Shown: positions 31,831-42,943 of the stretch, one piece after another
How the letters are laid out: each line of letters opens with the position of its first letter
How positions within the stretch are numbered: position 1 is the first letter of the stretch
Source: Phlebotomus papatasi
Taxonomy: Eukaryota > Arthropoda > Insecta > Diptera > Psychodidae
Assembly (NCBI RefSeq): GCF_024763615.1
Contig: NC_077222.1
Coordinates: 93,157,417-93,221,416, forward strand
DNA length: 64,000 nt
Direction of reading: 5' to 3'
Made by a program: the position numbers and the translations under genes
The notes under the pieces: generated by a model
Databases searched by the model: none
What the model was told of the DNA's origin: nothing
The model's input: only the letters and a program-made list of their open reading frames with translations

Positions 31831-34800
31831 TTTGCGTTTTAGGACGATTCAAAAGCAGGATAAAAAAATATTTTGCTACTTGGGTAAATTAAAAAAAAAA
31901 AGCTTCGTGAAAAATTCACGTGAAAACATCTTCTGGTGGCTAAAAAAATATCAAGGACAGGTCTTTAGAGGAAAAGATTTTGTGGTTTAGGTCGATGTAA
32001 AAATAGGGTAAAAAACAAAGATTTTGCTTCTTGGGTAAATTAAAGAAAAAAGCTTCGTGAAAAATTTACGTGAAAACGTCTTCTGGGGGCTAAAAAAATA
32101 TCAAGGACAGGTCTTAGGAGGAAAAGATTTTGTGATTTAGGTCGATGTAAAAACAGGGTAAAAAACAAAGATGCTTCTTGGGTAAATTAAAAAAAGCTTC
32201 GTAAAAAATTTACGTGAAAACGTCTTCTGGGGGCTAAAAAAAAATATCAAGGACAGGTCTTAGGAGGAAAAGATTTTGTGGTTTAGGTCTATGTAAAAAC
32301 AGGGTTAAAAAAACAAAGATTTTGCTTCTTGGGTAAATCAAAAAAAGCTTCGTAAAAAATTTACGTGAAAACGTCTTGCGGGGGCTAGAAAAAAATTATC
32401 ATTATTATATGTCTTAGGATGAAAGGACATTGTGTTTTAGGACGATGTAAAGACCGGGTCAAAAAAATTAAAGAAAAACAAAGATTTTGCTTCTTGGGTA
32501 AATTAAAAAAAGCTTCGTAAAAAATTTACGTGAAAACGTCTTCTGGGGGCTAAAAAAAAATATCAAGGACAGGTCTTAGGAGGAAAAGATTTTGTGGTTT
32601 AGGTCTATGTAAAAACAGGGTTAAAAAAACAAAGATTTTGCTTCTTGGGTAAATCAAAAAAAGCTTCGTAAAAAATTTACGTGAAAACGTCTTGCGGGGG
32701 CTAGAAAAAAATTATCATTATTATATGTCTTAGGATGAAAGGACATTGTGTTTTAGGACGATGTAAAGACCGGGTCAAGAAAAATTAAAGAAAAACAAAG
32801 ATTTTGCTTCTTGGGTAAATTAAAAAAAGCTTCGTAAAAAATTTACGTGAAAACGTCTTCTGGGGGCTAAAAAAAAATATCAAGGACAGGTCTTAGGAGG
32901 AAAAGATTTTGTGGTTTAGGTCTATGTAAAAACAGGGTTAAAAAAACAAAGATTTTGCTTCTTGGGTAAATCAAAAAAAGCTTCGTAAAAAATTTACGTG
33001 AAAACGTCTTGCGGGGGCTAGAAAAAAATTATCATTATTATATGTCTTAGGATGAAAGGACATTGTGTTTTAGGACGATGTAAAGACCGGGTCAAGAAAA
33101 ATTAAAGAAAAACAAAGATTTTGCTTCTTGGGTAAATTAAAAAAAGCTTCGTAAAAAATTTACGTGAAAACGTCTTCTGGGGGCTAAAAAAAAATATCAA
33201 GGACAGGTCTTAGGAGGAAAAGATTTTGTGGTTTAGGTCTATGTAAAAACAGGGTTAAAAAAACAAAGATTTTGCTTCTTGGGTAAATCAAAAAAAGCTT
33301 CGTAAAAAATTTACGTGAAAACGTCTTGCGGGGGCTAGAAAAAAATTATCATTATTATATGTCTTAGGATGAAAGGACATTGTGTTTTAGGACGATGTAA
33401 AGACCGGGTCAAGAAAAATTAAAGAAAAACAAAGATTTTGCTTCTTGGGTAAATTAAAAAAAAGCTTCGTAAACAATTTATATGAAAACGTCTTCTGGGG
33501 GCTAAAAAAAATTATCAAGGACAGGTCTTAGGAGGAAAGAATTTTGTGTTTTGTTTTAGGTCGACGTAAAGACAGGGTCAATTAAAAAAAATATTTGGCT
33601 ACTTGGGTAAATTAAAGAAAAAAGCTTCGTAAAAAATTTACGTGAAAACGTCTTCTGGGGGCTAAAAAAATATCAAGGACAGGTCTTAGGAGGAAAGAAT
33701 TTTGTGGTTTAGGTCTATGTAAAAACAGGGTTAAAAAAACAAAGATTTTGCTTCTTGGGTAAATCAAAAAAAGCTTCGTAAAAAATTTACGTGAAAACGT
33801 CTTGCGGGGGCTAGAAAAAAATTATCATTATTATATGTCTTAGGATGAAAGGACATTGTGTTTTAGGACGATGTAAAGACCGGGTCAAGAAAAATTAAAG
33901 AAAAACAAAGATTTTGCTTCTTGGGTAAATTAAAAAAAGCTTCGTAAAAAATTTACGTGAAAACGTCTTCTGGGGGCTAAAAAAAAATATCAAGGACAGG
34001 TCTTAGGAGGAAAAGATTTTGTGGTTTAGGTCTATGTAAAAACAGGGTTAAAAAAACAAAGATTTTGCTTCTTGGGTAAATCAAAAAAAGCTTCGTAAAA
34101 AATTTACGTGAAAACGTCTTGCGGGGGCTAGAAAAAAATTATCATTATTATATGTCTTAGGATGAAAGGACATTGTGTTTTAGGACGATGTAAAGACCGG
34201 GTCAAGAAAAATTAAAGAAAAACAAAGATTTTGCTTCTTGGGTAAATTAAAAAAAAAGCTTCGTAAACAATTTATATGAAAACGTCTTCTGGGGGCTAAA
34301 AAAAATTATCAAGGACAGGTATAAGGAGGAAAGAATTTTGTGTTTTGTTTTAGGTCGACGTAAAGACAGGGTCAATTAAAAAAAATATTTGGCTACTTGG
34401 GTAAATTAAAGAAAAAAGCTTCGTGAAAAATTTACGTGAAAACGTCTTCTGGGGGCTAAAAAGAAATATCAAGGACAGGTCTTAGGAGGAAAAGATTTTG
34501 TGATTTAGGTCGATGTAAAAACAGGGTAAAAAACAAAGATGCTTCTTGGGTAAATTAAAAAAAAAACTTCGTAAAAAATTTATATGAAAACGTCTTCTGG
34601 GGGCTAAAAAAAAATATCAAGGACAGGTCTTAGGAGGAAAAGATTTTGTGGTTTAGGTCTATGTAAAAACAGGGTTAAAAAAACAAAGATTTTGCTTCTT
34701 GGGTAAATTAAAAAAAGCTTCGTAAAAAATTTACGTGAAAACGTCTTGCGGGGGCTAGAAAAAAATTATCATTATTATATGTCTTAGGATGAAAGGACAT

Positions 34801-35482
34801 TGTGTTTTAGGACGATGTAAAGACCGGGTCAAGAAAAATTAAAGAAAAACAAAGATTTTGCTTCTTGGGTAAATTAAAAAAAAAAGCTTCGTAAACAATT
34901 TATATGAAAACGTCTTCTGGGGGCTAAAAAAAATTATCAAGGACAGGTCTTAGAAGGAAAGAATTTTGTGTTTTGTTTTAGGTCGACGTAAAGACAGGGT
35001 CAATTAAAAAAAATATTTGGCTACTTGGGTAAATTAAAGAAAAAAGCTTCGTAAAAAATTTACGTGAAAACGTCTTCTGGGGGCTAAAAAAATATCAAGG
35101 ACAGGTCTTAGGAGGAAAAGATTTTGTGATTTAGGTCGATGTAAAAACAGGGTAAAAAAATTTTTAAAAAAACAAAGATTTTGCTTCTTTGGTAAATTAA
35201 AAACAAAACTTCGTAAAAAATTTACTTGAAAACGTCTTGCGGGGGCTAGAAAAAATTTATCATTATTATATGTCTTAGAATGAAAGGACATTGTGTTTTA
35301 GGACGATGTAAAGACCGGGTCAAGAAAAATAAAAGAAAAATATTTTGCCACTTGGGTAAATTAAAAAAAAAAACTTCGTAAAAAATTTACATGAAGATTT
35401 CTTTTGGGGGTTAAAAGAAATTTGTCAAGGACAGATCTTAGGAGGAAAGGATTTTGCGTTTTAGGCCATTGTAAAAACAATT
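31821..35482 (-). repeat. Right-arm tandem array (~158-bp units, about 23, with ~317-bp dimers)
   Basis: Reverse complement of the left-arm array but 1.2 kb longer. The variant unit marked GCGGGGGCTAG occurs at 32378, 32694, 33011, 33328, 33804, 34121, 34748 and 35239. The recurring spacing of 316-317 bp shows a higher-order dimer of two ~158-bp monomers; the 476-bp gap equals three monomers. Dimers at 32.3-34.2 kb are nearly identical to one another, indicating recent amplification. Confidence 0.9.
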
Positions 35483-36891
35483 AAATTGTAAAATCATTAT
35501 CATTGTAACATCTTAATGCTCAAAATTTAATGTAAAGTTAAATTGTGGAAAGCCTTGTGTAATAGCACTGTAAAAGAATTAGAAATTAAGGCATTCTTTT
35601 TAAATATCTTGAAGTAAAGTGGAAAACAAAATTTCTCTAAAAGGGATAAGACAGATTTCAATTTTTATATTTAAGGTAACTCCGGTGACTCTATCCATGC
35701 CTTTATCACTGAAATGGAACCTTTTATATAATCAGAGCAGGAGTTCGTAGACAAACGAAATGCAGTACTATGTGTTCCTTACAAGAAGAAAAAGAGACTT
35801 CTTAAATATTTTATTTGAGTTTCAGTATAGAAATTGATTTCTTGACAATCGTACTTATTTTTCTTAATTTTTAACCAATTTAAAATCCATTGTACCACTT
35901 TTAAACAGCGCCCAATCTTTTTCTTATGTCTGAAAACATAAGAAAACATTAGGACATTTTTTGTTACTTTTTAGATCAATTTAAAAAGTGAGGAAAAAAA
36001 GAAAATAAAATGTTTGGAACGTCCTATGTCCTCAAGAAATTTCCTTTGTGCTTAATAAGTAGATGTTAAAGATCAAATTGACGCTTGATTCTAATCAAGG
36101 TGGCCCCCTGAAGAATTCCACTTGATAGAGTTTCCATAGAGTTACATTTTCAGTGCGCTCTAGACAATTTCCAGTGAATTTTGCTCTAAGCTAGAGTGTT
36201 TGTATTTTTGTAGGAAGCCTCTATCACACAAATCATGCATTTATAGTGGTCCGAACGGGGGATCATATAGATAATAAGTAATCCTACGTATCCTTTACGA
36301 TCAGCAAAAAACAGTACTTCAATATTTTTTAAAGTATTCTATAGATGAATTTTCAAGTTACCAACTCTAGGGTAAAATTTTGGCAATTTTTACTGACATT
36401 TCATGTTTGAGCCACCTTGCGGTGATTTTCCAAACTTGGTATGTTTACAAACATTGTAGTACAACTCATTACCTTTCCAATGAGCTATCACTAATTAATT
36501 TCTGATCACTAGAAGATGAATTATTAGCGAATATGTGAGTTGGCACATTCTTATTTCTTAAAGTTTTGAACTTACCAATTGTTTTTTTAAAAATCTATTT
36601 CTTATCCGATCTCAATGAAATTTTGCAAAAACATTGTCTACTAAATTAGCAATATTCCACTAAAATATTGAGATAAAATTCTCAGTAGTTTGTCGTTGAT
36701 AAATTTATTCCGGCCGAATTTATGAATTTTTGGTGATTTTCACTGTACCTAAAGTGGCCTTGGAGCACCTCTAAACAACGTCCGATATTTTTCATGTCTA
36801 AGAAGCATTTAATTGTCTCATCATATAGAACATTTTTCCACCTGGGCCAAAAAGATCTAAAAAAAATTTTTTATTTTGACACACCCTAATG

Positions 36892-37037
36892 CACATCTTC
36901 CCATGTAGTATGACCCACGTGCTTATGTAGGGTCGCGGAAAATACAACCAGTGAAGGGACTTACCGTCGTTTCCGTCCTGGAGGTTGGTATCGACGCTAA
37001 GACGGCGATGGCCGCATGGGGATGGGACAAAAAATAA
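36892..37037. other. Short unassigned spacer
   Basis: Lies between the foldback and the next MITE. Somewhat GC-richer, no repeat recognised. Confidence 0.4.
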
Positions 37038-37343
37038 GCACAGATAAGTTTATGGTATCTGAGATTCTTTACAGGTGACCTCGAAATGCGTGCAAATCGG
37101 GGTGCTTGCAACTCGGAATGCGTGAAAATTCGATTTTGAGTTTAATTTTTGAGGTAAAAAATCGCGTCGTGCAAACATTTCTCGGCGCCCTAAAACGGAT
37201 AAAATTGGCTCGATGCGATGCTTTACCCCAAAATTAAAATCAAAATCGAATTTTCACGCATTCCGAGTTGCAATCACCTCGAGTTACACGCATTTCGACG
37301 TCACCTGTAAAGAATCTCAGTTATCATATGCATTATCTGGGCT
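37038..37343. mobile_element. Palindromic MITE family 2, copy 2
   Basis: Ends GCACAGATAAGTTTATGG and CATATGCATTATCTGGGCT, with inverted GAGATTCTTTACAGGTGACC and its complement inside. Words such as CTCGGAATGCGTGAAAATTC appear on both strands. This copy keeps both inner arms and is longer than the 21.2-kb copy (306 versus 232 bp), which has lost central sequence. Confidence 0.75.
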
Positions 37344-37529
37344 TATCATTGGTCATTTTCTATTTTAAATAATCTGAGTATAAAAAGTCAACAAAAGAAA
37401 AAAAGTTCATTGAAATCGGTTAATGAACATTAGATCATTATTGAACATTTATCATTGAACATCAGATACACTATATACTAAAATTTCATCAAAATTGTTT
37501 TATAAACACTGAAAATGTGGTACGATCAA

Positions 37530-38110
37530 GACATTTTTGATCATAGCTTAGGTCAGGGGACATCGAGGGAGGAGTGCGACGCACAGTTAGAAAGGTCTCG
37601 ACCTGAGCTACAACATATTAAAACTTAAAGAAAAAATTTATCGTCTACTTTACGAAGTATTCGAAATTGAAATTTCGTAAATCGATTTTTTAAATCGTTA
37701 AAATTTTGTAAATCGATCCGACGGGATGGACGGGACCGACGGGACGGACGGGACGGACGGGACGGACGGGACGGACGGGACGGACGGGACGGACGGGACG
37801 GACGGGACGGACGGGACGGACGGGACGGACGGGACGGACGGGACGGACGGGACGGACGGGACGGACGGGACGGACGGGACGGACGGGACGGTCGGGACCG
37901 ACGAGACGTACGGGACGGTTGGGACGGACGGCTGTCTGCGAAAATCAATTTTTAGCATATATCATTTTCGTGATCTGAGTGTCAAAACGTGTAAATCCAA
38001 AATTTGAGCCCGATCTGACGACATCGGATTTCACCTATGACTACAAAAGCTGATATTGTAAGGAATCGTAGCTAAAAATTGCTTAAGAAAAGTAAGTTTT
38101 AGAATATTTT
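37530..38110 (+). repeat. Dispersed repeat A, copy 2, with a minisatellite inside
   Basis: 37530-37718 matches 21820-22033 and 37933-38110 matches 22335-22450. Between the halves, where the 22-kb copy has the TAGGGGAAG insertion, lies the GGGACGGAC minisatellite. The flanks contain AATCGAT/ATCGATTT palindromic words. Confidence 0.6.
37719..37932 (+). repeat. GC-rich 9-bp minisatellite (GGGACGGAC)n
   Basis: About 24 units; the central 19 or so are perfect and the edges are degenerate (GGGACCGAC, GGGACGGTT). GC content is about 78% in an otherwise AT-rich window. Because 9 is a multiple of 3 and no stop word occurs, long frames stay open on both strands (T-D-G, P-S-V and R-P-S tripeptides). 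They are not evidence of a gene. Confidence 0.95.
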
Positions 38111-38199
38111 AGCCTTGGTAACAAGCTTTTGAACAAATAAAAAATATTTGATATATATAAATCAATTACGGATACTATATCGACTGATGACCGATTAAG

Positions 38200-39100
38200 T
38201 CCGATGCAGTCGGGTTGGAAATTTCAAGATATTTCAAAAAATTTAAATTTAAGCAAATCGAAAGTAGAATAGGCCCTCCAAAGTGGTTAAACTTTGACCT
38301 TTAAAAATTCAATGACGAAATGGTTTTTGGATATAGGTGTCTAAGGACGAAGTATTCGCCCTGACTATCTCTAAAACATATTTGAAAATGAAAGAATTCG
38401 TGGTAGCTACTTACGAAATAAACCAAAAAACATCGGGAAATGAGAGGGATGGGGTTAAAAAAAGACTCTCCTAGATAATGTTGATAGAGTAGTATCTCTA
38501 TGACTATGAGGTCTCGGGTTCAAAGCTGAGCAGTAGCAGAAAAAGATTTCTCATACCATATCGGCTTTGAATTCGTCCAGTGAATGAATGAATAGTAATG
38601 CCAATAGTGCACATTAACAAATAAGTGAACCGCCTAAACAATAGAGGGTGGTACGAGAACGAGTTTCGGCATGAAAGTGGTAGTTCAGTCGATACAAATA
38701 TTCACTGTCACTGATCCAAACACATCTTATCGGGGGATAAGATAGAGTAGGGGTTGGTAAGCATAAGGGTTCCATTTGTGACCTGGATACATAAGCGATC
38801 CGAAATGGAGAACTGACCCCTGGCAAAATCTTAAAATCTTAATGTTGACTTATGGGGGATCGTCAAAGACCGGAAGCAGATATCTCTTATTGTTTAGCAT
38901 CTAGCCGTGTACCAACTTGAAAAAAGTGGATTATGTAACTGTTTTCTCTCTGAGTTCGAGCAGTAAAATTCAAGTAAAATGACGTTTTGTTTTTATTAAT
39001 CTGTCTTTTCTTATAAAGACGGGTATTGAAATTTGATATCCCAAATGGTACAAAATAGCATGCCAATAGGTTATAATACGATTTCTTAAAGTGCAAAAAT
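38200..39100 (+). repeat. Dispersed repeat B, copy 2, split by a SINE
   Basis: 38200-38476 and 38849-39100 together align with the 30.5-kb copy. The break coincides exactly with the SINE at 38485-38840 and its duplicated target. Downstream similarity fades after about 38960. Confidence 0.6.
38485..38840 (+). mobile_element. tRNA-related SINE in repeat B
   Basis: 356 bp bracketed by AATGTTGA at 38477-38484 and 38841-38848. GGGTTCAAAGC near 38516 resembles a pol III B box, and a degenerate A-box region precedes it. A CGTCCAGTGAATG word at about 38572 also occurs as CATCCAGTGAACC in the 48.9-kb SINE. The 3' end is a short AAAATCTT repeat. The 30.5-kb copy of the host repeat gives the empty site, ATGTTGACT. 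Confidence 0.6.
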
Positions 39101-41470
39101 GTGCTAATTCGATCCTATAAGAATCAAACACGTTGATACTATAGAATTTGTACTGCATTTGTATTTCTTTAGTTTCGCGAATATACTTCCGGCTAAACAT
39201 ATTTCATGTTGCCAAATAATATCGTAAGTAGTTCATACGATATATCATGTAGGTGAGCCAACTTACAAGTTCAGAAATGGGATAATTCTATATCTTCAAA
39301 GAGGTTCGCGGAGAAAATAATGATAGAGTGCCCAATTTCATTTTCAAAACTTGGAATAATAACTAGAATTGTACGTTTAGGATCTAAAGATAATAAAAGG
39401 TCCTAATTAAGGTCCTGAAGATTAAAAGAGATTGTAATTGTGAAATGTCGTTCGATACAGGTTTCAAATTCAACTTGAAATAATTTTCATTTTAAAAGCT
39501 CAGAACAGAGAAAAGCTAATTATCAATACAGAAGTTACAACAGCAAAAAAAAATAAAGTAAAATTCCAAAATAATTAAGCCAAGACTTGTCAAAAACATA
39601 CTTTTCCGTGAAATTACAAAACTCCACCCTAAATCTCCTCCTCAGCATAAATTGCACTTCCTCTTTGCTGAGCTAAAATTAAAAAAAAAATCTGCTGACA
39701 ATAGCTTGCACACTGTATACAATTTCTTCACGGGAGCAACTTTCTTCCGAGTCACAATTAATTATCTTTTATGACCATCGTGCACATTTTCTTCATGCAA
39801 TTTCCCCAATGCAATGACTTGGCGTCTGCAAGAAATACAATGCTATGGAAAATGCAATTTTGCGTGTTTTGTATTTTAGGTTCCGAAATGCGCTCCAAGA
39901 AAAATACCTCAATTAGGGAAGATGTATTTTTTTTAAGGGTTGTTGGGAGGGAACAGGGACGGAGGGAGTGTGAGATGAAAGTTTTCTTGGGAAGAATTGT
40001 TAGGCGCGACAGTGGCATTAATTTAGACAGACTATCTCACCATTCTGTGGAGTGATATATTGGTCATTTGCTGACTGAAACTTTCATGCGGAACTGTGCC
40101 AAATAAATATTCATTGAACCCGGAAATGGGAGTTTGGGGGAAAAGCTCTCAATTTCACCCACACCCAAAAACAGATTTTTTTTCTGTGTGTTCTTTTTGC
40201 AAAGAGAATACAACAATGTTTGAATAATTCTACTTTTCAGCGACTTTTTCCTCAAACACGCTTCACTCTTTTCTCTGCCAAAAATAATTCTCATGGCTTT
40301 TTGGTGGTGATCCCGAGGATATTTTTCCGAGGGTGGGTTTCGGGACATGCGCGTCATGGTGCAAAAAGCTCCCCCCAGCTTTTTGTGCCTTTGGAGACTT
40401 TTGAAGGGGAACACACACCCAAGAGACATCCTCATGTAGCTGTCAATGAACAAAAGTGGAACAATTAATAGAGGGTGGAATGTAAGTTGGGGCAGGGATT
40501 TTTCCTTTCGTTCAATAAGGATTTTTCCAATGAGATGGAGTTGAAAATGCTGCAGATGAAGCTTTTGTGTCCTCGAGGGTGGCATCAAAAATGTATTGAG
40601 AGATTTTGGGAAAGACGACAAGGAGTGTGCAGACAATTTCCCAGCAATGGAATGTTTGCACAAAACTTTTCTCACAGAGACTCCCAATGAGGCACAATCG
40701 CGATTTTCTTGGGCTATGAAAGCTTACTCTGTGTGGAGTATCACCGGGGTTGAGATGTAGAGATTGTCCATTTGAGAGCAACTCCATTTTCATTATTTGC
40801 CGAATGTGCCCCACATACGAGATATCTCGGAGAATTTCATGCATCCCCCGGTAGCTGTTTTATCCATCCTCCTGGCCCGAAATCTCCGGCACGAGATTCA
40901 TCCTCTCTGCACTATAAATATGCCACAGAGGATATTCACCAGAGTGGCAGCAAAACATGGCAAGTATGGTGTATCCTCTTAACTGCATATCTTCAACTTT
41001 ATTGCCACGATCATCATCATTATCGCCAAGGAAGGCAGAACAACAGCAACAAAAAAAAAACAATGTGACGATGAGGTGGAACAAAAGAGGACCCCGGAAA
41101 AGGACCATGGAAGCTCTTTTCCAGCAATAAACAACTAAATAAAAGTTTCATCGACCACGACAGGTGTATATAACAAATGGAAAAAGTTGCCCAGCGCAAA
41201 CACATGGAGTGCAAAAATGTATGTTTTGCAAACAAAAGTAGTTAAACTTTTTTTTATACCTCACCCCCAATGCCCTTTTTGTGCCTCTTCATCACCCACG
41301 ATCATCTCTTCCTGACCAAATCATCACCTAACAAGTTACAGTTGGGGTGATGATACTGAAAACCGTGTGCGGATTGTATATTCCAAATACGATTCCATTG
41401 GGAACTGTTCGATTTTTTTTCAGAGGTTTCCATTTTTTCTTATTTTATCTCTTTTGGAGTATTTTGGTAA
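39101..41470. other. Unassigned, repeat-poor, less AT-rich sequence
   Basis: 39700-41350 is free of the window's repeats and is less AT-rich. It contains overlapping frames on both strands, the longest being 207 codons on the minus strand at 40064-40687. None has a domain, signal or splice logic that I recognise. Overlapping frames on opposite strands in a GC-richer patch are expected by chance. The region may be intronic or regulatory sequence of a neighbouring gene. Confidence 0.4.
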
Positions 41471-41880
41471 TGCCCTAGACACACTTACGATTTAAGGCGA
41501 GAGATGGCTTAACGTACAGTCAGGTCATGTAACTGCGACGATTGCAATACTCGGATGCCGCGACCGATTCAACTCCGATAAATCCACTTAAAATATAATT
41601 TATATTTTTATTTCCATAATTAATCACTGCAGTAACATAATAAAACTATTCTACTTTAAGAAAAACCAAAAATTATATTTTTATCGGTTTGATAAGTGGA
41701 TGAAACAAATATTATTCAAACTAGTGTCAGCTGGGTTGTGTACTAAAAATTTCATTTCCGAGAAAATTTTGCTATTGACAGCTCGTCGCTGGAAAACTTT
41801 TACTGGTTTTTCTTTATTATAAAATATTATTTTCTATCAAAATTATTGATAAAAGTGAAGCTTTGTTATTGATCTACAAG

Positions 41881-42029
41881 GTGAGTAAGAGTATATTAAT
41901 GATATATTAATATTTCATACAGAAATAAGTGAATTTGTGAATGTTTACATTTCGACCCAAGTCGGATGCTGTGAATATCAATGTTTTGGTTCAGAAATTG
42001 CATTGTTCAGGACTATTTTTCTGTTTCAG
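41881..42029 (+). other. Possible intron in pogo-like element
   Basis: GTGAGTAAG follows AAG at 41881 and a pyrimidine-rich tract ends in TTTCAG at 42029. The splice sites look good, but the frame upstream of the donor has a stop and no start codon, so exon 1 would be noncoding or the original start has decayed. Confidence 0.35.
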
Positions 42030-42030
42030 A

Positions 42031-42943
42031 CGCCGAAGGGAACAAAAAAAACCCATAAGGACAAGCCCTACTACGGTGTTATCACACTTGAACATTAAAA
42101 TTTTAATGTGATTTACATTAATTGTCGCTTGTGAGCATCCAAATATGTTGTTTGTGTCTTTGAGTCACTTAATATTTGGGGTTTTTGATAAAGAAGTGGA
42201 CTTGGCCTGCAAAAATAAGTTTAAATTTACCTAAAGCATAAATATTTTTCACATTAAAAAAATAAAGAGAAAATCGCATTAATTTTTCGCATTAATGATA
42301 TAAATCAATTTTAATCAAATTTTGCGGGCCAAGTCTATCTTTTTATCAATAAATAGATCAAATTTTGAATATAAAATGATTCAAACACACAAATTACACA
42401 TTTGAACTCTCACCAGCGACAATTAATGTGAATCATATTAAAATTTTAATGTGTAAGTATGATAACACAGTAAGGAAGGTCTTAGGAATGCCTTGCAGTG
42501 TGTACGAGATGGTTCTACCATAGCATATGCATCCAAAACATTTAATGTCCCAAGAGCAATACTGCACAACAAATTGACCGGCAAATACCCTTAGGAGTGC
42601 CCAAATGGCAGGCCAATAACGCTATCAAAAGAACAGGAAAAAGAACATTTGTCAAATGGATCCTGGGATGTGCGGATGGCTGGCATACCATCGGGAAGGA
42701 ACAAGTTCTGGACAGCGTCAAACTCATCTGTGAGGTCTACAGAATTCCAAACCATTTTACAGATGAAAGATCCGGAGACGTTTGGTTCGGGAATTTTCTT
42801 CAACGTCATCCAGAGCTCAGCAAGCGCAAACCAAAATCCTTCTCCTTGGAAAGATTAACTGTTACTGCTGAAGACCTCACGAATGGTTTTAGAATTGTCT
42901 TGGATATTTCACAGAACACAACTGCATTAAACTTTTCCTTAAA
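42031..42943 (+). pseudogene. Pogo/CENP-B-like transposase DNA-binding region, broken
   Basis: The first part (42031-42073, then 42472-42591) reads K-E-G-L-R-N-A-L-Q and, further on, I-A-Y-A-S-K-T-F, F-N-V-P-R and L-H-N-K-L-T-G-K-Y-P. This is the pipsqueak-type helix-turn-helix of pogo/Tigger transposases. A TAG stop lies at 42592-42594, and the frame shifts near 42640. The 116-codon frame 42597-42947 then gives the CENP-B-type helix-turn-helix: G-K-E-Q-V-L, W-F-G-N-F-L-Q-R-H-P-E-L-S and R-K-P-K-S-F-S. The catalytic DDE domain is absent. In such transposases this region binds the terminal repeats. A 397-bp MITE interrupts the first domain; removing it with one TA leaves the frame open across the junction. 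Confidence 0.75.
42074..42470 (+). mobile_element. MITE family 3, copy 2, inside pogo-like gene
   Basis: 397 bp with well-kept ends: CGGTGTTATCACACTTGAAC and, inverted, CTGTGTTATCATACTTACAC, flanked by TA at 42072-42073 and 42471-42472. It is a direct copy of 23097-23494 with few differences, so it is fairly recent. The insertion splits the pipsqueak domain. Confidence 0.85.

Larger units (their letters stand above)
26091..36891. mobile_element. 10.8-kb foldback element
   Basis: Outermost bases are CATTAGGGTG (26091-26100) and CACCCTAATG (36882-36891). Left arm about 26091-29957, spacer 29958-31820, right arm about 31821-36891. The outer ~1.4 kb of each arm (26091-27504 and 35483-36891) is an almost perfect reverse complement, apart from an indel-rich A/T run near the tip. 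The inner part of each arm is an array of ~158-bp units that differs in length between arms (2.45 versus 3.66 kb). Long arms containing internal direct repeats are the hallmark of foldback elements (Drosophila FB; Galileo of the P superfamily). No transposase is encoded and no target duplication is evident, so the superfamily is not established. Confidence 0.85.

Noticed and set aside
27681..35291. Identical 85-codon frames at 27681-27938 and 35034-35291
   Set aside because: Read-through of two homologous tandem units in the inverted arms; no start context, no domain, and other units of the array are not open.
26091..36891. Foldback as a pure assembly artefact
   Set aside because: The arrays in the two arms differ by 1.2 kb and in unit order and the tips differ by indels, which an artificial mirror would not show. 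Long-read confirmation would still be decisive.
37625..38007. Three long frames encoding simple tripeptide repeats on both strands
   Set aside because: They are automatic consequences of a stop-free 9-bp minisatellite; all frames are open there.
40064..40687. 207-codon minus-strand frame, the longest in the window
   Set aside because: No recognised domain, opposing frames overlap it on the plus strand, composition is what GC-richer noncoding DNA gives, and there is no splice or start context.
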